From Eudorina sp. 2006-703-Eu-15 (taxonomy: Eukaryota; Chlorophyta; Chlorophyceae; Chlamydomonadales; Volvocaceae), in assembly GCA_003117195.1 (NCBI GenBank), contig BDSI01000037.1, positions 753,501-817,500 on the forward strand: 64,000 nucleotides of DNA, written 5' to 3'. A program made the translations under genes and the position numbers. The first letter of the stretch is position 1. Each line of letters starts with the position of its first letter. Positions 10,691-20,668 of this stretch are shown here, piece after piece. A model generated the notes under the pieces. That model had not been told where the DNA came from. It saw nothing but the letters and a program-made list of their open reading frames with translations, and did not search any database.

Positions 10691-11808
10691 GGGTAGGGTA
10701 TAGGACGTTGGGGCAGGCGGTAGAGGTAGGCGGTAGGGGTAGGGGATTGGGTAGGGGTTGGGAGTAGGGGTAGAGGACATTGGGGAAGGGAAAGGGACCA
10801 TCACCGGGACTGGGGACCGGGACAGCCGGGGGGTTAGATTGAAAAAAACCAGGAACGAACCTGGGGCACACCCAGGTGGGGCAGCCGTGGGGTGTGCCCG
10901 ATAGGGGGCTGGGAAAGGGGGAGGGCTGTTGCAGGAGTCAACGACCGCCCGGACGGGTGGTACCCATTGGCTTGAGTCTTTCGAGGCCTTGATCGATATG
11001 AGGGGCGGCGGTGGTGGTGGTGGTAGGGTAGGTTGTGTTGGTGGCGGCGGCGGCGGCTGTGCGGGTGAGGTTGGGGCGGTGGCGGCAGGTGGTGACCCGC
11101 CCCCCCGAGGTGAGGGAGGCGGAGAGGTCGCCGCGGAACCCACGGCGGCGGCGAACAAGGCGCTCGGACGATCTGCGGGGAGCCGATCACACTCGGCCTG
11201 TGCAGGGGATGGCAGGGACTTCGGCAGCATGGATTACGTGCCCTTGGCCAGCCGAGATGCCTTGCGTAAGCGCCGCCTGATGTACTTGCTTCTTTACATT
11301 TTTGTGTTATCGGATTCCTGTGCATTATAAATGACACGCGTATATACCCGCTCGCATGTGCGGTAGGTGAGGTGAGGGTGGTTTGTGCCCCATGGGTCGG
11401 TCGGCCGCGTGTTTGTACCGTGCGGTGTCCTATGGGTCGGTCGGTCGCGTGTGTGTACCGTGCGGCGACAGTGGCGGTCACGGCTACAGGGGCGGTTAAG
11501 GTCCCGGTAAGGCGCTGTGCCTCGATTTCATCAACGTTGGTACGGCAACAGTACGGTACAGCCCTGCCGCACAGCCACTGGCACAACGACGACGGCACAT
11601 GCTAGCTGGCAAGCTTCCTGCCTGACACATCTCCTGCCTTACTACAGCCCTTCACACTTCCTGCCTGTCACACTTCCTGCACCATGCAGCCAGCCGTGAA
11701 GCCCAGGGCCGTAGAGCCCCTCCGCCGGGGTCGCACCCGCCCTCACGGCAACAACAACCTTCATGCCCGCGCATCCCAACACCTGACGCGGGACCGTCGG
11801 AACGGGTG

Positions 11809-11870
11809 CCGTCGGGTCGGGGGCCGTCGGGTCGGGGGCCGTCGGGTCGGGGGCCGTCGGGTCGGGGGCC
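11809..11870 (+). repeat. 15-bp tandem repeat, four copies
   Basis: CCGTCGGGTCGGGGG repeated four times without interruption, ending in a partial, diverged copy. It lies between convergent genes. Confidence 0.9.
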
Positions 11871-11914
11871 GTCGCCGGGCGTCGCGGCGTCCGCCGAGGT
11901 CCGTCCACCGCCAT

Positions 11915-11943
11915 TTACACCTCCACCTCCACCGCCATTTACA
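11915..11943 (-). terminator. Two TGTAA polyadenylation-signal candidates for the MYND gene
   Basis: On the minus strand TGTAA occurs at 11939-11943 and 11915-11919, about 455 bases after the stop of the MYND gene. TGTAA is the usual poly(A) signal in Chlamydomonas-type algae. Both copies are part of a short local duplication, so chance is possible. Confidence 0.3.
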
Positions 11944-12465
11944 CCTCCACCTGGGCAGCCAGCCGCCCCTCATTGTCCACTTTGGGCTCGTTGAGCAACG
12001 CGCTGCGGGTGCCCCTGTCAGGGCGCATGGCTGGATGCGGTCTCCAACTCCTCAGACCTACAACACTCACAACACCCACAACACCCACAACACGTGACAC
12101 ACCTTTCCACCGGGTGGACATCTCCGGATCGAGCCGCGTCGTCCCGTGGGATTGCGGGACACAGCGGTGGCAATGACGCACTGTCGTACAACCCCTGAGG
12201 ACCCGGAGGGCCAGGACATCCACCTCGGGCAACAACACCAGCCTGACAAGCTGCGACCCCGTGCTCAAAGGGCGCCATGGAAAGCCCAGCCGTCCGGCAG
12301 TGCGACTACCGTACATCCATACCGTAATTCCGTACTGTGTATCCGTACCGTGTGTGTCCGTACCGTGATCATCCACCTCGCCTGGTTCAGCGCCACTCAA
12401 CCGCCCACACCAGTCGCGGCCGCCGCCGCCACCGCCGCGGCTTCCGCCGCCTTCTTCCATTTCCT

Positions 12466-12606
12466 GCACTGGGCCTTATGCTGCGGCCAGTGCTCCCCCA
12501 GGCCGGCCTCGCCGCAGCACCTCACCACGCGGCAGCCCTCGCACGGCTTCAGGCCCAGCTCCGCCTCACTGTCCCCCCAGAAGTTGCCGCACCCCGGGTT
12601 GGCGCA
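12466..12606 (-). other. MYND zinc finger, one ligand missing
   Basis: Order of residues: CANPGC, then KPCEGCRVVRCC, then EHWPQHKAQC. This matches the MYND layout C-C / C-C / C-C / H-C, including the H-W-x-x-H-K-x-x-C end. The usual Y-C-x3-C step reads C-C-G-E-A-G, so the expected Tyr is Cys and the expected second Cys is Gly. Confidence 0.8.
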
Positions 12607-12672
12607 CAGCCGGACGAGGCGAGGGGGCCACAGCGACACCGGCGCCCGACCCTCACCGCCGCCGCCGCCGCC

Positions 12673-12782
12673 GGCGATGACATCATCCGCCGCCGGCGAT
12701 GACATCATCCGCCGCCGGCGATGACATCATCCACCGCCGGCGATGACATCATCCGCCGCCGGCGATGACATCATCCGCCGCC
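12673..12782 (-). repeat. 22-bp minisatellite, five copies, in the MYND gene
   Basis: GGCGATGACATCATCCGCC plus three bases, five exact or near-exact copies. The core GATGACATCATC is nearly palindromic. As 22 is not a multiple of three, each copy rotates the frame. In the frame leading to the MYND finger one copy gives TGA at 12727-12729. Confidence 0.95.
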
Positions 12783-13349
12783 GCCGCACCATGTCCTCCG
12801 CCGCCTCCCCCGCCACCTCCGCCACCTCCGCCACGTGCTGCGCGTGCTCCGCCCAGCGCACCCGCCTCAGCCGTCCACATGCGGTCGTCGCCCGGTTCCG
12901 GAGCGTCAACACCGGGCCCAGCTGCGGGACGTAGTCTGGGCCGCGCAGCGCCGCCAGGGCCTGCACGTGCAACGTGTACTGCAGCTTGGCGTCGCGGCCG
13001 GATCCAGACGCCGCCGCCGCTCCTCCGTCGCTCTGGATCCAAACCCAACCCGGCACGGTGCGGGCCTGCAGCTCCGGGTCCGCGGCCAGCAGCAGCAGGG
13101 TGCTGGCGACGCACTCGGTGGTCTGCCGGAGCAACAGCCGGTCCTTTGATCCCGCGTCGGGTGTGGCGCGCTGCAGGAGAGCGAGGATCTGCACCAGGGC
13201 AACCAGCGCGCGCTGCAGCTGCGGCCCCGTCTCCGGGCCCCGCAGCACGTCCGGCGGCAGGTGCAGCACGACGTCGCGCAGCAGCTCGGACGCCGCCCAC
13301 ACGTCGCTCCGCGCCTTCCAGCCCACCACCAGCGGCGGCGGCGCCTCGT

Positions 13350-13405
13350 GGTGAGCGCCGGTGCGCGGGTACACCGCGGTCAGCGCCGGTGCGCGGGTGC
13401 ACCGC
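13350..13405 (-). repeat. 28-bp tandem duplication that breaks the MYND reading frame
   Basis: Two adjacent 28-bp copies (13350-13377 and 13378-13405) differ at two bases. Upstream on the minus strand the frame reads LAAAFTAVHPRTGA. Downstream, in a frame shifted by one, it reads AVYPRTGAHHEAPPPLVVGW. With one copy removed the frame is continuous, so the duplication itself is the frameshift. Confidence 0.85.
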
Positions 13406-14029
13406 AGTGAACGCCGCGGCCAGGCTGGGCAGCACCGCCCCCAGCTGCTGCAGCCCCTCCAGCCCGCACAGCGTCATCGCCTGACCCACCATCGCGATGT
13501 CGTTGTTATTGATGGGCCCGGCGGATGGCGCGGCGGTCCTCCCCGCGGCGGTCTCGCCCGGCTGCTCGCCCGCGCTGTCCTCCCGCGGGACGCCGGTGTG
13601 CTGCTGCGCCGCGTCCTGTTTTGCCGCCGCCGCCACCCGCAGCAGCATCGGCGGCAGCAGCAACAGCAGACCGGCGTCGCCGCACCCCAGCCTCAGCACG
13701 AAGCAGGCCGCGGTCAAGAGCGCGGTGTTGGTGCTGAGCCCCTGGGAAGCCTCCGCCTGCGCCTGCGCCTGCGCCGCCCCATCCTGCTGTCCAGCTGCGT
13801 CGCCGCGTCGCTCCCTGCCGCGGTGCCACGCGGCCGCCTCCCGCCTCAGCAGCTTGAGGCACGTGCACACAAGGCCCATCTGGTCGCGGGTGCTCCAGGG
13901 AGGGCATACCACCACCTGCTGGTGCTGCTGCTGCTCTTGCCGGTAGTGCTGCTGGTGCTGCTCTAGTTGCCGCCGGTGCTGCTCGTGCTGCCCCTGGTGC
14001 CCTGCTCTAGCTGCAGCTGGTTCTGCGGG

Positions 14030-14395
14030 TGCTGCTCTAGCTGCCGCTGTTGCTGCTCTAGCTGCCGCTGTTGCTGCTCTAGCTGCCGCTGTTGCTGCCG
14101 CTGTTGCTGCTCTAGCTGCCGCTGTTGCTGCTCTAGCTGCCGCTGTTGCTGCTCTAGCTGCCGCTGTTGCTGCCGCTGTTGCTGCCGCTGTTGCTGCTCT
14201 AGCTGCCGCTGTTGCTGCTCTAGCTGCCGCTGTTGCTGCTCTAGCTGCCGCTGTTGCTGCTCTAGCTGCCGCTGTTGCTGCTCTAACTGCCGCTGTTGCT
14301 GCTCTAGCTGCCGCTGTTGCTGCTCTAGCTGCCGCTGTTGCTGGAGCTGCTGCTCTAGCTGCTGCCGCTGCTGCTGCTGCTGCTGTTTCGTTGTT
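14030..14395 (-). repeat. 21-bp Gln-rich minisatellite (QQQRQLE) with CAG runs
   Basis: On the minus strand, units of CAGCAGCAACGGCAGCTAGAG encode Gln-Gln-Gln-Arg-Gln-Leu-Glu. About fourteen units occur, some shortened to a 12-bp QQQR form, bordered by poly-Gln. All units are multiples of three. A second CAG/CAA run lies at about 14490-14570 in the same exon. The frame shifts just after the repeat, near 14000. Confidence 0.9.
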
Positions 14396-14743
14396 GCCGG
14401 GTGCTCGGCCAGGAACCCCACCAGATGTGCGTGTTGGAGCAGCACCAGGAGCTCGGCCAGGGCGGGATCCATCAGCTCCGTCACCGCGGGCCGTTGCTGC
14501 TGCTGTTGCTGCTGCTGTTGCTGCTGCTGTTGCTGCTGCTGTTCCTGCTGCTGCGGCTGTTGCTGCTGCGGGCACCCCTGCGCCGCCCCCCACTGCAGCG
14601 CCCGGTCCATGGCCCGCGGCAGGTCGAGGGGCAGCAGCCGCCGCAGGGCCTCCTCGCGGACGGCCGCAGGTGCGTTGTTCAGCAGAAGCGGCAGCCCAAT
14701 GGGGATCGGCCCCTCCAGCGAGTCCAGAATCCCTGTGTGTGGC

Positions 14744-15124
14744 GGGGATGTAGCCGGGGACGTAGCCGGGGACGTAGCCGGGGACGTAGCCGGGGACGTA
14801 GCCGGGGACGTAGCCGGGGACGTAGCCGGGGACGTAGCCGCGGACGTAGCCGCGGACGTAGCCGGGGACGTAGCCGGGGACGTAGCCGGGGACGTAGCCG
14901 GGGATGTAGCCGGGGACGTAGCCGGGGACGTAGCCGGGGACGTAGCCGGGGACGTAGCCGGGGACGTAGCCGGGGACGTAGCCGGGGATGTAGCCGGGGA
15001 CGTAGCCGGGGACGTAGCCGGGGACGTAGCCGGGGACGTAGCCGGGGACGTAGCCGGGGACGTAGCCGGGGACGTAGCCGGGGACGTAGCCGGGGATGTA
15101 GCCGGGGACGTAGCTGGGGACGGT
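14744..15124 (-). repeat. 12-bp minisatellite, about 32 copies, intronic
   Basis: Unit GACGTAGCCGGG on the plus strand, nearly perfect, with rare GATGTAGCC and GCGGACGTAGCC variants. It is open in several frames (VPGY, SPAT, DVAG) only because 12 is a multiple of three. Its place inside a supported intron argues that it is not translated. Confidence 0.95.
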
Positions 15125-15222
15125 TTCAGACAGACGCACATCACGGGGGAATCAATGGAGGCGCAATCTTGTGTGCAGCTTAGAAATGAAGTACGACTGT
15201 CCGATCCACGGCAGTTTCGACT

Positions 15223-15438
15223 GTGCATTACGTCGAGCGTTGGCTGGACGCGGCCCCCGCATCCTCTTTGCGACGCGCGGAGTGCGGCTGGGTGTCGGCG
15301 CTCATCAAACGGTGGGGAGCTGGGGACGATCACCCGGTGACACGGCCCAGAGGGGGCTACGTGCCGCCCAAGATGCTGCGCGGTCAGGGTATTCAGGGAC
15401 AGCTACACAGACACGTTAGGGGGAGAAACGCTGCCTGA
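15223..15438 (+). other. Antisense open frame with faint chromodomain-like pattern
   Basis: A 71-codon plus-strand frame inside the MYND-gene intron. It reads HYVERWLDAAP, then WVSALIKRWGAGDD, then GGYVPPKMLRG. This loosely resembles VERIMDE / HLLIKWKGYELD / HWEPAEALGG of chromodomain 2 in the neighbouring gene. There is no splice or start support, so it could be a relic of a chromodomain exon or chance. Confidence 0.2.
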
Positions 15439-18080
15439 ATGACTCGGACGTGAGAGTTGCGAAAGTGCTCTTCCGGTGACGGGATCCGCGGTGGCACCCA
15501 CCTGCCCAATCAACGTCTGTGCTCAGCTGCAGCGCTGTACGGCCCTGCAGGCAGGCCGACAGCCGCGCCACCTGCCTTCCCACACCCACCTCGCCCACCA
15601 CGCGTGCCAGACCCGCCGGCGATGCCCACGCGGTGAGGTTCGGCGCGGCCATGGCCAGCATGTCGGGCATGTACGGAAAGTGCGACTCATTTGGCTTTGG
15701 CCCGGATTCGGAACAGCAACAGCTGGACGAGCAACTCGCATGTAGACAGGAGGCGGGACTCGACGGCATCGAGTGGCGGCGGCTTCGGCGTTCGGAGCTG
15801 CACCGGCGGCGGCGCTGCTGCGTCAGTGGAGGTGCCCCGGAGGCTGCTACTGCCGCTGCTGGTGCTACCGCTTTCACAGCTGCTGCTGCTGCTACTGCTG
15901 CTGAGGACCTTAAAGTGGTGGTTTACCGCCGCAAGCACCCGTGCCCCTAGGGCGAAGGTTTGCGGCAGCGAAGGGAAGAACTTGTCCAGCACAGCCGCCT
16001 TCAGGGCCCAAATGCCGCTCAATGAGAACGGGCGCGTCAACTGCAGCGGCAATGCAACGCCGCAGTATCTCCGTGAACCTGGCCATCTCACCCTGTTCTC
16101 GTACCCGCCACCAAAACAGCGGCCACAGTGCCGATGCGTCGCCGCCGGGTCCGAGGCCCGTCGACCGGCAGCGGTATCGTCTTCGCCGCGCGGTTGCTGC
16201 CGCCGCTGCGGTGGCGGCAGGGCCGGCTCCAACGTCCCCGCCTGCCCAGAGCGCCTGTCGCTCCAAAACCAGCATCAGGTTGCATTGGCCCATCGCAATC
16301 AAATCGTGGAGGCTCACAGTGGAACTGCCGCGGGCCTGCGGCGGTGGCACCGGCGGCGGTGGTGCCGGCGGCGCCTCCAGCACCGCGCCGCTCACGGCCG
16401 CCAACGCACGGGACTCCGACAGCGCTCGCACGAAGCGCGCCAGCAGCGGCACGCCGTCGTGCTTGAACGCCCCGCCTTGGACTTCCATGCATGCCGACAC
16501 CACCACGTCAAAACGCCGCGCCGAGTAGTTGGGCGCTGAAGTTAACAAGGAGCCAGCCGACGTGCCAAGCCGGCTGTATAAACACACTCGCATCCGCCAG
16601 AGCAAGCCCGGCGGTGACAGGGACGTCGCCGCCACGCATGCCGCCCGCGGCCGGGTTATCGAAGTTGCTGTCGGACGTTGGCGGTGATGGTGCGGACTTG
16701 AACAGCTGCCTCGCGAGGGTTGCTACCCGGGCCGTCAGGTGGAGCGACCCATGGGTCAGGAGCTGGTCCAAGGCACGGTGCCGCAGCTCCTCTAGGGCGG
16801 GGCTTCCTCGTTGGATTGGGTCCGGGTCGAGCATTCGCCACCTTGTACGTGGCTTCAATCGCGTCCGGTCCGCCGTTGGCTAAGCCGGCGCAGGTGCCGG
16901 CGCAGATGCGGCGGACGAAACCCTCATAGGCTGGCAGCATGCTGTCCATCAGGCGGTTGACCTTGCCAATGACGTCGAATTGCAGCATGGCAGCCAGCCA
17001 GGACTGGCTCGCGAAGGTGTGCTCATGCACGTCGTCCATGAAAGGCAGGCTGCCGAGCAGCGACTCCAGATCAGCCGCAGCGGCGCTTTGCTCCCCGAGC
17101 TGCTGCTGCTGTTGTTGCTGTTGCTACAGTAGCTGCTGAGCCTCTTGGTCGACCTCACGGTCGACCTCACGGTGAGGTGATTAAATCTTGGTCGACCTCG
17201 CGGAAGTACCGCTTGACGGAGGCCCAATCACTGTCCATCGGGTCCACGCTGTGTCGCGATGAAAAATAAATGCACAGCCGCGACAGGGCGATCTGCATTA
17301 TCACGGGCGCAGCAAGGGAAATACCCATAAGAAAGGGCAAAGTCATTTGGGCAAAGCTCCCATCATTAATTCGCCTCGGGACGGCAACCAATGCCAGCAC
17401 CACCGGTCGCGAGACCGAGCGCCGATTGTTTTATGCGAGGACGAACAACAAATTTGGCTCCCCGCGGACGTGCAAAAAGTAGCCTTACGTTGGCGAGCGT
17501 GGTTCGTGGCCTGCCGGGCCCCAAACGTGTTGTTCAGTGGCTCTCAGGGCCCCCTTGGAGGCCGCGTTCGTCAGGGGTCGGTTCGGCCGTGCGTGGAGCC
17601 CTAGTCAGTTGCGCCACGCCACGGCTTGGCCGTTGTTGGATTTCCAATACCAACGCCGCTTGAACCTTGGGAGACAGGTTGGGATTTCATAAGGCTGGAC
17701 TTAACGACGAACCGACGGTGTACACTTGACGGTTAAGACGTTCGACGCAGTGAGGCAACACCCACCAGCTTCAACGCCACGTGTGAAATGCTGGATCACG
17801 CGTACAGGCTGCCAAAGGTGGCCCGGATAATGGCGATATCGGCAATGGCGCTGATTCAAAACGATCACAGTACCGTACCATAAAATACGAAGCCGGTCTT
17901 GCGAAATCAAGCATCTATTTCAATTATTCCTTCCATACTCATTCTTGTAAACAGAATGACCAATAGCCCCAAGGCCCACTTTGCCGTTTATTTGTACGGC
18001 AGCTCACACCGTGGTGCACCGGGCGCACCGGATGTTGGTTGCTGTTAAGAACCCATATTCCTAACTGCTGGCGAGAAAGT

Positions 18081-18122
18081 ACGTGCCTTAAAACACGTGC
18101 CTTGAAACACGTGCCTTGAAAC
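18081..18122 (+). repeat. 14-bp tandem repeat, three copies
   Basis: ACGTGCCTTGAAAC three times, the first copy with one base changed. Each copy boundary creates CACGTG. Confidence 0.9.
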
Positions 18123-18283
18123 GGACACACAATTCGCCTGCACACAGCAGCAAACGTTGCAGAACGAATCGGCTGTGTGGGCTGTCCATCCTGGGGGCGG
18201 GGTGAGACAGCACCCGAGTATTAGGTACGACACGGGCTCATCGGAAGCCGAACGGACACCGGCCCCCAGGCGGCGCTGGAGGC

Positions 18284-19018
18284 TCAGCCCCCCCGAGCCC
18301 CGACTACAAGCTGCTCATCGGTCGCATCCTGAGGGTACCGCCCCGAGCACATCGCGATTGCGCGCCACATCCCGGTGCGTACGGCGATCTTCGCCTGGCG
18401 ATGATCTGCGTTGCCCAGGCGGATATCGTACCAGGCGTGTGGGACCTGGCGTGAAGAGGAGGACAATGTCGTGGTTGCGGTACCGGATACGGCTTGCGGC
18501 CGGATGGGTATGCCCGTGGGTGCGGGATGCTGACCGCAGACGGCCAAGCTGCACGAGTCGTTGGTCAGACCGGTAGTGCCACAGTTGCTGTGGTGGTGCC
18601 AAGCGTGAACTCCCACGCATCGCCCATCCCGGCCGCACATCCGCCCCCCCGTGCCTCCCCGTGCCTCCCTCCCCGTGTCGTGCAGGAGGAACACGGCGCA
18701 GTCCCCTCCAGGGAGGTGGTGGCAGCGGTGGAGCAGCAGCTGCTCAAACTGAGCTCCAAGGAGCCGAAACTGCCCAGCTCGCGGGACGGGGGCCGCAGGA
18801 ACGGGGCCCAAGGAGGGAGCTGTCTCAACAGACCGGGGCCGGGCCTCTCATGTGATGCCCATGGCACGGGTTGTCTTGCTTGTGCGCTGCTGTGCGCTGC
18901 CAGGAACACATGTTTTGGTCGTTCGGAGCGTAGAAAGGGGAGCCGGAGCGAAGCAACGGTGGCTGTGATTACCGAAGTACGAAGCGTTCAGCTGCTAAGC
19001 GACCTGGCCACCACATGA
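18284..19018. other. Unassigned coding-like fragments on both strands
   Basis: On the plus strand a possible acceptor CGTGCAG|GAG ends at 18685. It is followed by an open frame reading EEHGAVPSREVVAAVEQQLL, plausible as a helical exon, open to 19018. On the minus strand the 175-codon frame 18811-18284 has a natural-looking end (WYDIRLGNADHRQAKIAVRT). The two cannot easily both be real. I recognise neither, and they may be gene or transposon relics. Confidence 0.25.
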
Positions 19019-20539
19019 CGGTTTCGCTTTCCGCTGTGCGACTTGTAACCGCTTGTAACGGTTCTAACGGAAGGAAGGGCCACGGAGGTGCAGAGATTGT
19101 GGGCGTTCCGTTGGCAACATGCTAGATGTGACAAAAGGTAGACATCCGCATCCTTCGTTCGCCACTTATCCGGTAACCTCTTCCTTTGCGCGGCGTGAGA
19201 TGCAAAGCACGACACGACCAAAGGGCGCTCCCTGAACGTGTATGTGCAACGAACGGTACTAATTGTCATGAGCGCCCAGGTTTTACCAGGTTTCACGAAC
19301 CATCTTTCGCGTTGCGGCGCTGGACCGTTTTCTGTGTCGACAACGATCGGACCTCAAGAAATAGTCAGGAAAGCTTTACATTACAATCTGCTGCACGTAT
19401 CGATAGCCTAGAATATTTGATGTTCGAGATCACTTACCGCTTCAGACCGCTTGCTCTGCTGTGCGGTCGCAGGAATCGGTTGCGATCACAGTGTTCGGCT
19501 TTGTATGAGAAACGGGGCTGCAGTTACAAACAACGACATCGTATGCGTCCCGTGCACATATAAACCTTGACCTTGCACCTGAACGCCTTAGGAGCCGACG
19601 GCTGGGTGACATAGGGCCCAAGCTTGTTGTACACGAAGCACATGGTTTTTCCAGCCTATAAATTGCAGCTCACATTGTCACTTGATTATAGACGTAAGAG
19701 TTACTTGAACATAGGACCTGCAATTTGATCGGCTCGCCTGGTGCCTTTAGTTGTCCTAAAACCCAAGCGCATTGCAACGGCCCCAGTCTGTGGAAGGCCA
19801 CTCGGTCGCAGTAGGACTGCTACTAGGAGTTCTCAAGCACGTTTAGCTGCCAATATTGAGCCTTCTGTGTGCGACGTGGGCTTGGCTTGCGTCCCGAGTT
19901 CGCGAGTTGTGACCTTAACCACTGCTAATGCCCTCACCGAGAGTCGATTTATTGTTGCGCAATCAATGTTTTTGGCTTAAGGTTTTCAACTCAATAGTTG
20001 AGGTCCGGCAGCTGGCGACAGGGTTGGCGCTTGCGACACCGCAACGTGAGAGGAAGGTCATGGATTGCAGACACTCTTTGCAGGTATACAAACGAAGCGT
20101 ATACAAAATGTTTCTACCGACACTAAATCGACAACGCAGCGGTGCTTTACATGCCGGTACGTTTGTGACAGTTTGTGAACTTTGACATGTTTGGCGAATA
20201 GTGAATCGCTTGTAGGATAGTGCCCTTGAGAAACGATTGCCTATGATTGAAGAGCGGGGCATGGTTCTTTCTTACGAGGGTCACAACGGCAACTGTCCTC
20301 TGTCTCACTACTGTTGAACTGTTGTACAACTTTCTGCAGCTTTGCAATGTGTCAATTTGTCAAAAACATTGCCTAGATTTATGTCCAAGGAACTGCAGAC
20401 TTGGTGAGCAGCTTGTCGACGTCCGCACATCTTGGCATTGTAGGATACATGACGTGATGAAGATCGCACGTGAATTGTATCTTTGCATCTCGCCTGCCTG
20501 TCACAACTTCCCCTTTAGACAAGAGTGAGCAGAGTGTGG

Positions 20540-20630
20540 GTAAGTCTCCGACTCGATGGCAGGTCCGGATCCACGTGTTTGCGCAGCTGCTTTAAGGGAA
20601 TGAGCTGACTCATCGCGTCTTTGCTTGCAG
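20540..20630 (+). other. First array unit: intron-like 91-nt segment
   Basis: Starts GTGTGG|GTAAGT and ends GCTTGCAG|GCGGG. CTGAC lies 23 nt (branch A) from the 3' end. 91 nt is short but workable for an algal intron. The preceding sequence (CAAGAGTGAGCA) is unique DNA; only the six bases GTGTGG before the donor belong to the repeat. Confidence 0.6.
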
Positions 20631-20668
20631 GCGGGCGCATCGGCAGGGGAGGTCCGCCTGGGGTGTGG
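20631..20668 (+). other. First array unit: exon-like 38-nt segment
   Basis: Lies between an acceptor (TTGCAG) and the next donor (GTAAGT at 20669). It is G-rich with no stop codon in any of the three frames. As 38 = 3x12+2, consecutive copies would be read in successive frames, returning after three copies (114 nt). Confidence 0.55.

Larger units (their letters stand above)
10691..12396. other. Convergent intergenic region with short repeats
   Basis: No open frame here looks coding. From the stop at 10690 there is a G-rich tract with GGGTAGGGG-like steps to about 10760. Around 11010-11060 is a GGT/GGC-rich stretch. Near 11390-11465 a ~37-bp block (GGGTCGGTCGGYCGCGTG, ending TACCGTGCGG) occurs twice. 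A 15-bp repeat lies at 11809-11870, an ACAACACCC run near 12060-12090, and several CCGTACCGT steps near 12310-12365. It probably holds the 3' UTRs of both flanking genes. Confidence 0.5.
14733..15501 (-). other. Intron of the MYND gene (769 bp, phase 1)
   Basis: Minus-strand donor GGGCAG|GTGGGT starting at 15501 and acceptor CACACACAG|GG ending at 14733. Joining gives STDVDWA-G-ILDSLEGPIP with the Gly codon split 1+2. Half of the intron is the 12-bp minisatellite. This junction is intact even though the gene is broken elsewhere. Confidence 0.75.
12397..17403 (-). pseudogene. Decayed MYND-type zinc-finger protein gene
   Basis: Protein-like sequence runs from about 17403 (LPFLMGISLAAPVIMQIALS) to a MYND finger ending before the stop at 12397. 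It is split between frames. Clear pieces are QLGEQSAAAADLESLLGS / MDDVHEHTFASQSWL (down to ~16830), SPALEELRHRALDQLL (~16810-16560), FDVVVSACMEVQGG (~16530-16070), LTRPFSLSGIWALKAA (~16050-15700) and ESHFPYMPDMLAMAAPNL (~15690-15502). After a 769-bp intron come ILDSLEGPIPIGLPLLL, a Gln-rich region, CTCLKLLRREAAAWH, and LLLLAADPELQARTVPGW. The first four junctions each need a one-base skip. There is also an in-frame TAG (17124-17126), a GAGGTCGACC triplication near 17156-17205, a shift near 14000, a 28-bp duplication at 13350-13405 and a TGA at 12727-12729. MYND proteins usually mediate protein contacts. A multi-error assembly of a live gene is the alternative. Confidence 0.65.
17404..20533. 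other. Lower-GC region without a supported gene
   Basis: About 3.1 kb between the MYND gene and the array, visibly poorer in G+C than the rest. Open frames are short and overlap on both strands. The only parts with some coding flavour lie at 18284-19018 (listed separately). From 19020 to 20533 I see no repeat, RNA gene or splice series. It may hold the MYND promoter and the ancestral flank of the satellite. Confidence 0.4.

Noticed and set aside
10691..10770. Interstitial telomere repeat
   Set aside because: GGGTAGGGG-like steps are irregular and do not form the TTTTAGGG or TTTAGGG repeats of green algae and plants.
12749..15139. Single 796-codon minus-strand protein with a VPGY repeat N-terminus
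   Set aside because: The VPGY part is the 12-bp minisatellite inside an intron with good splice sites. Further on, the frame runs through the Gln repeat in an Ala/Arg shadow reading.
15687..16635. Separate small genes for each MYND-gene frame piece
   Set aside because: The pieces hand over at overlapping points in a consistent order and together resemble one long protein ending in a MYND finger, so one broken gene is simpler.
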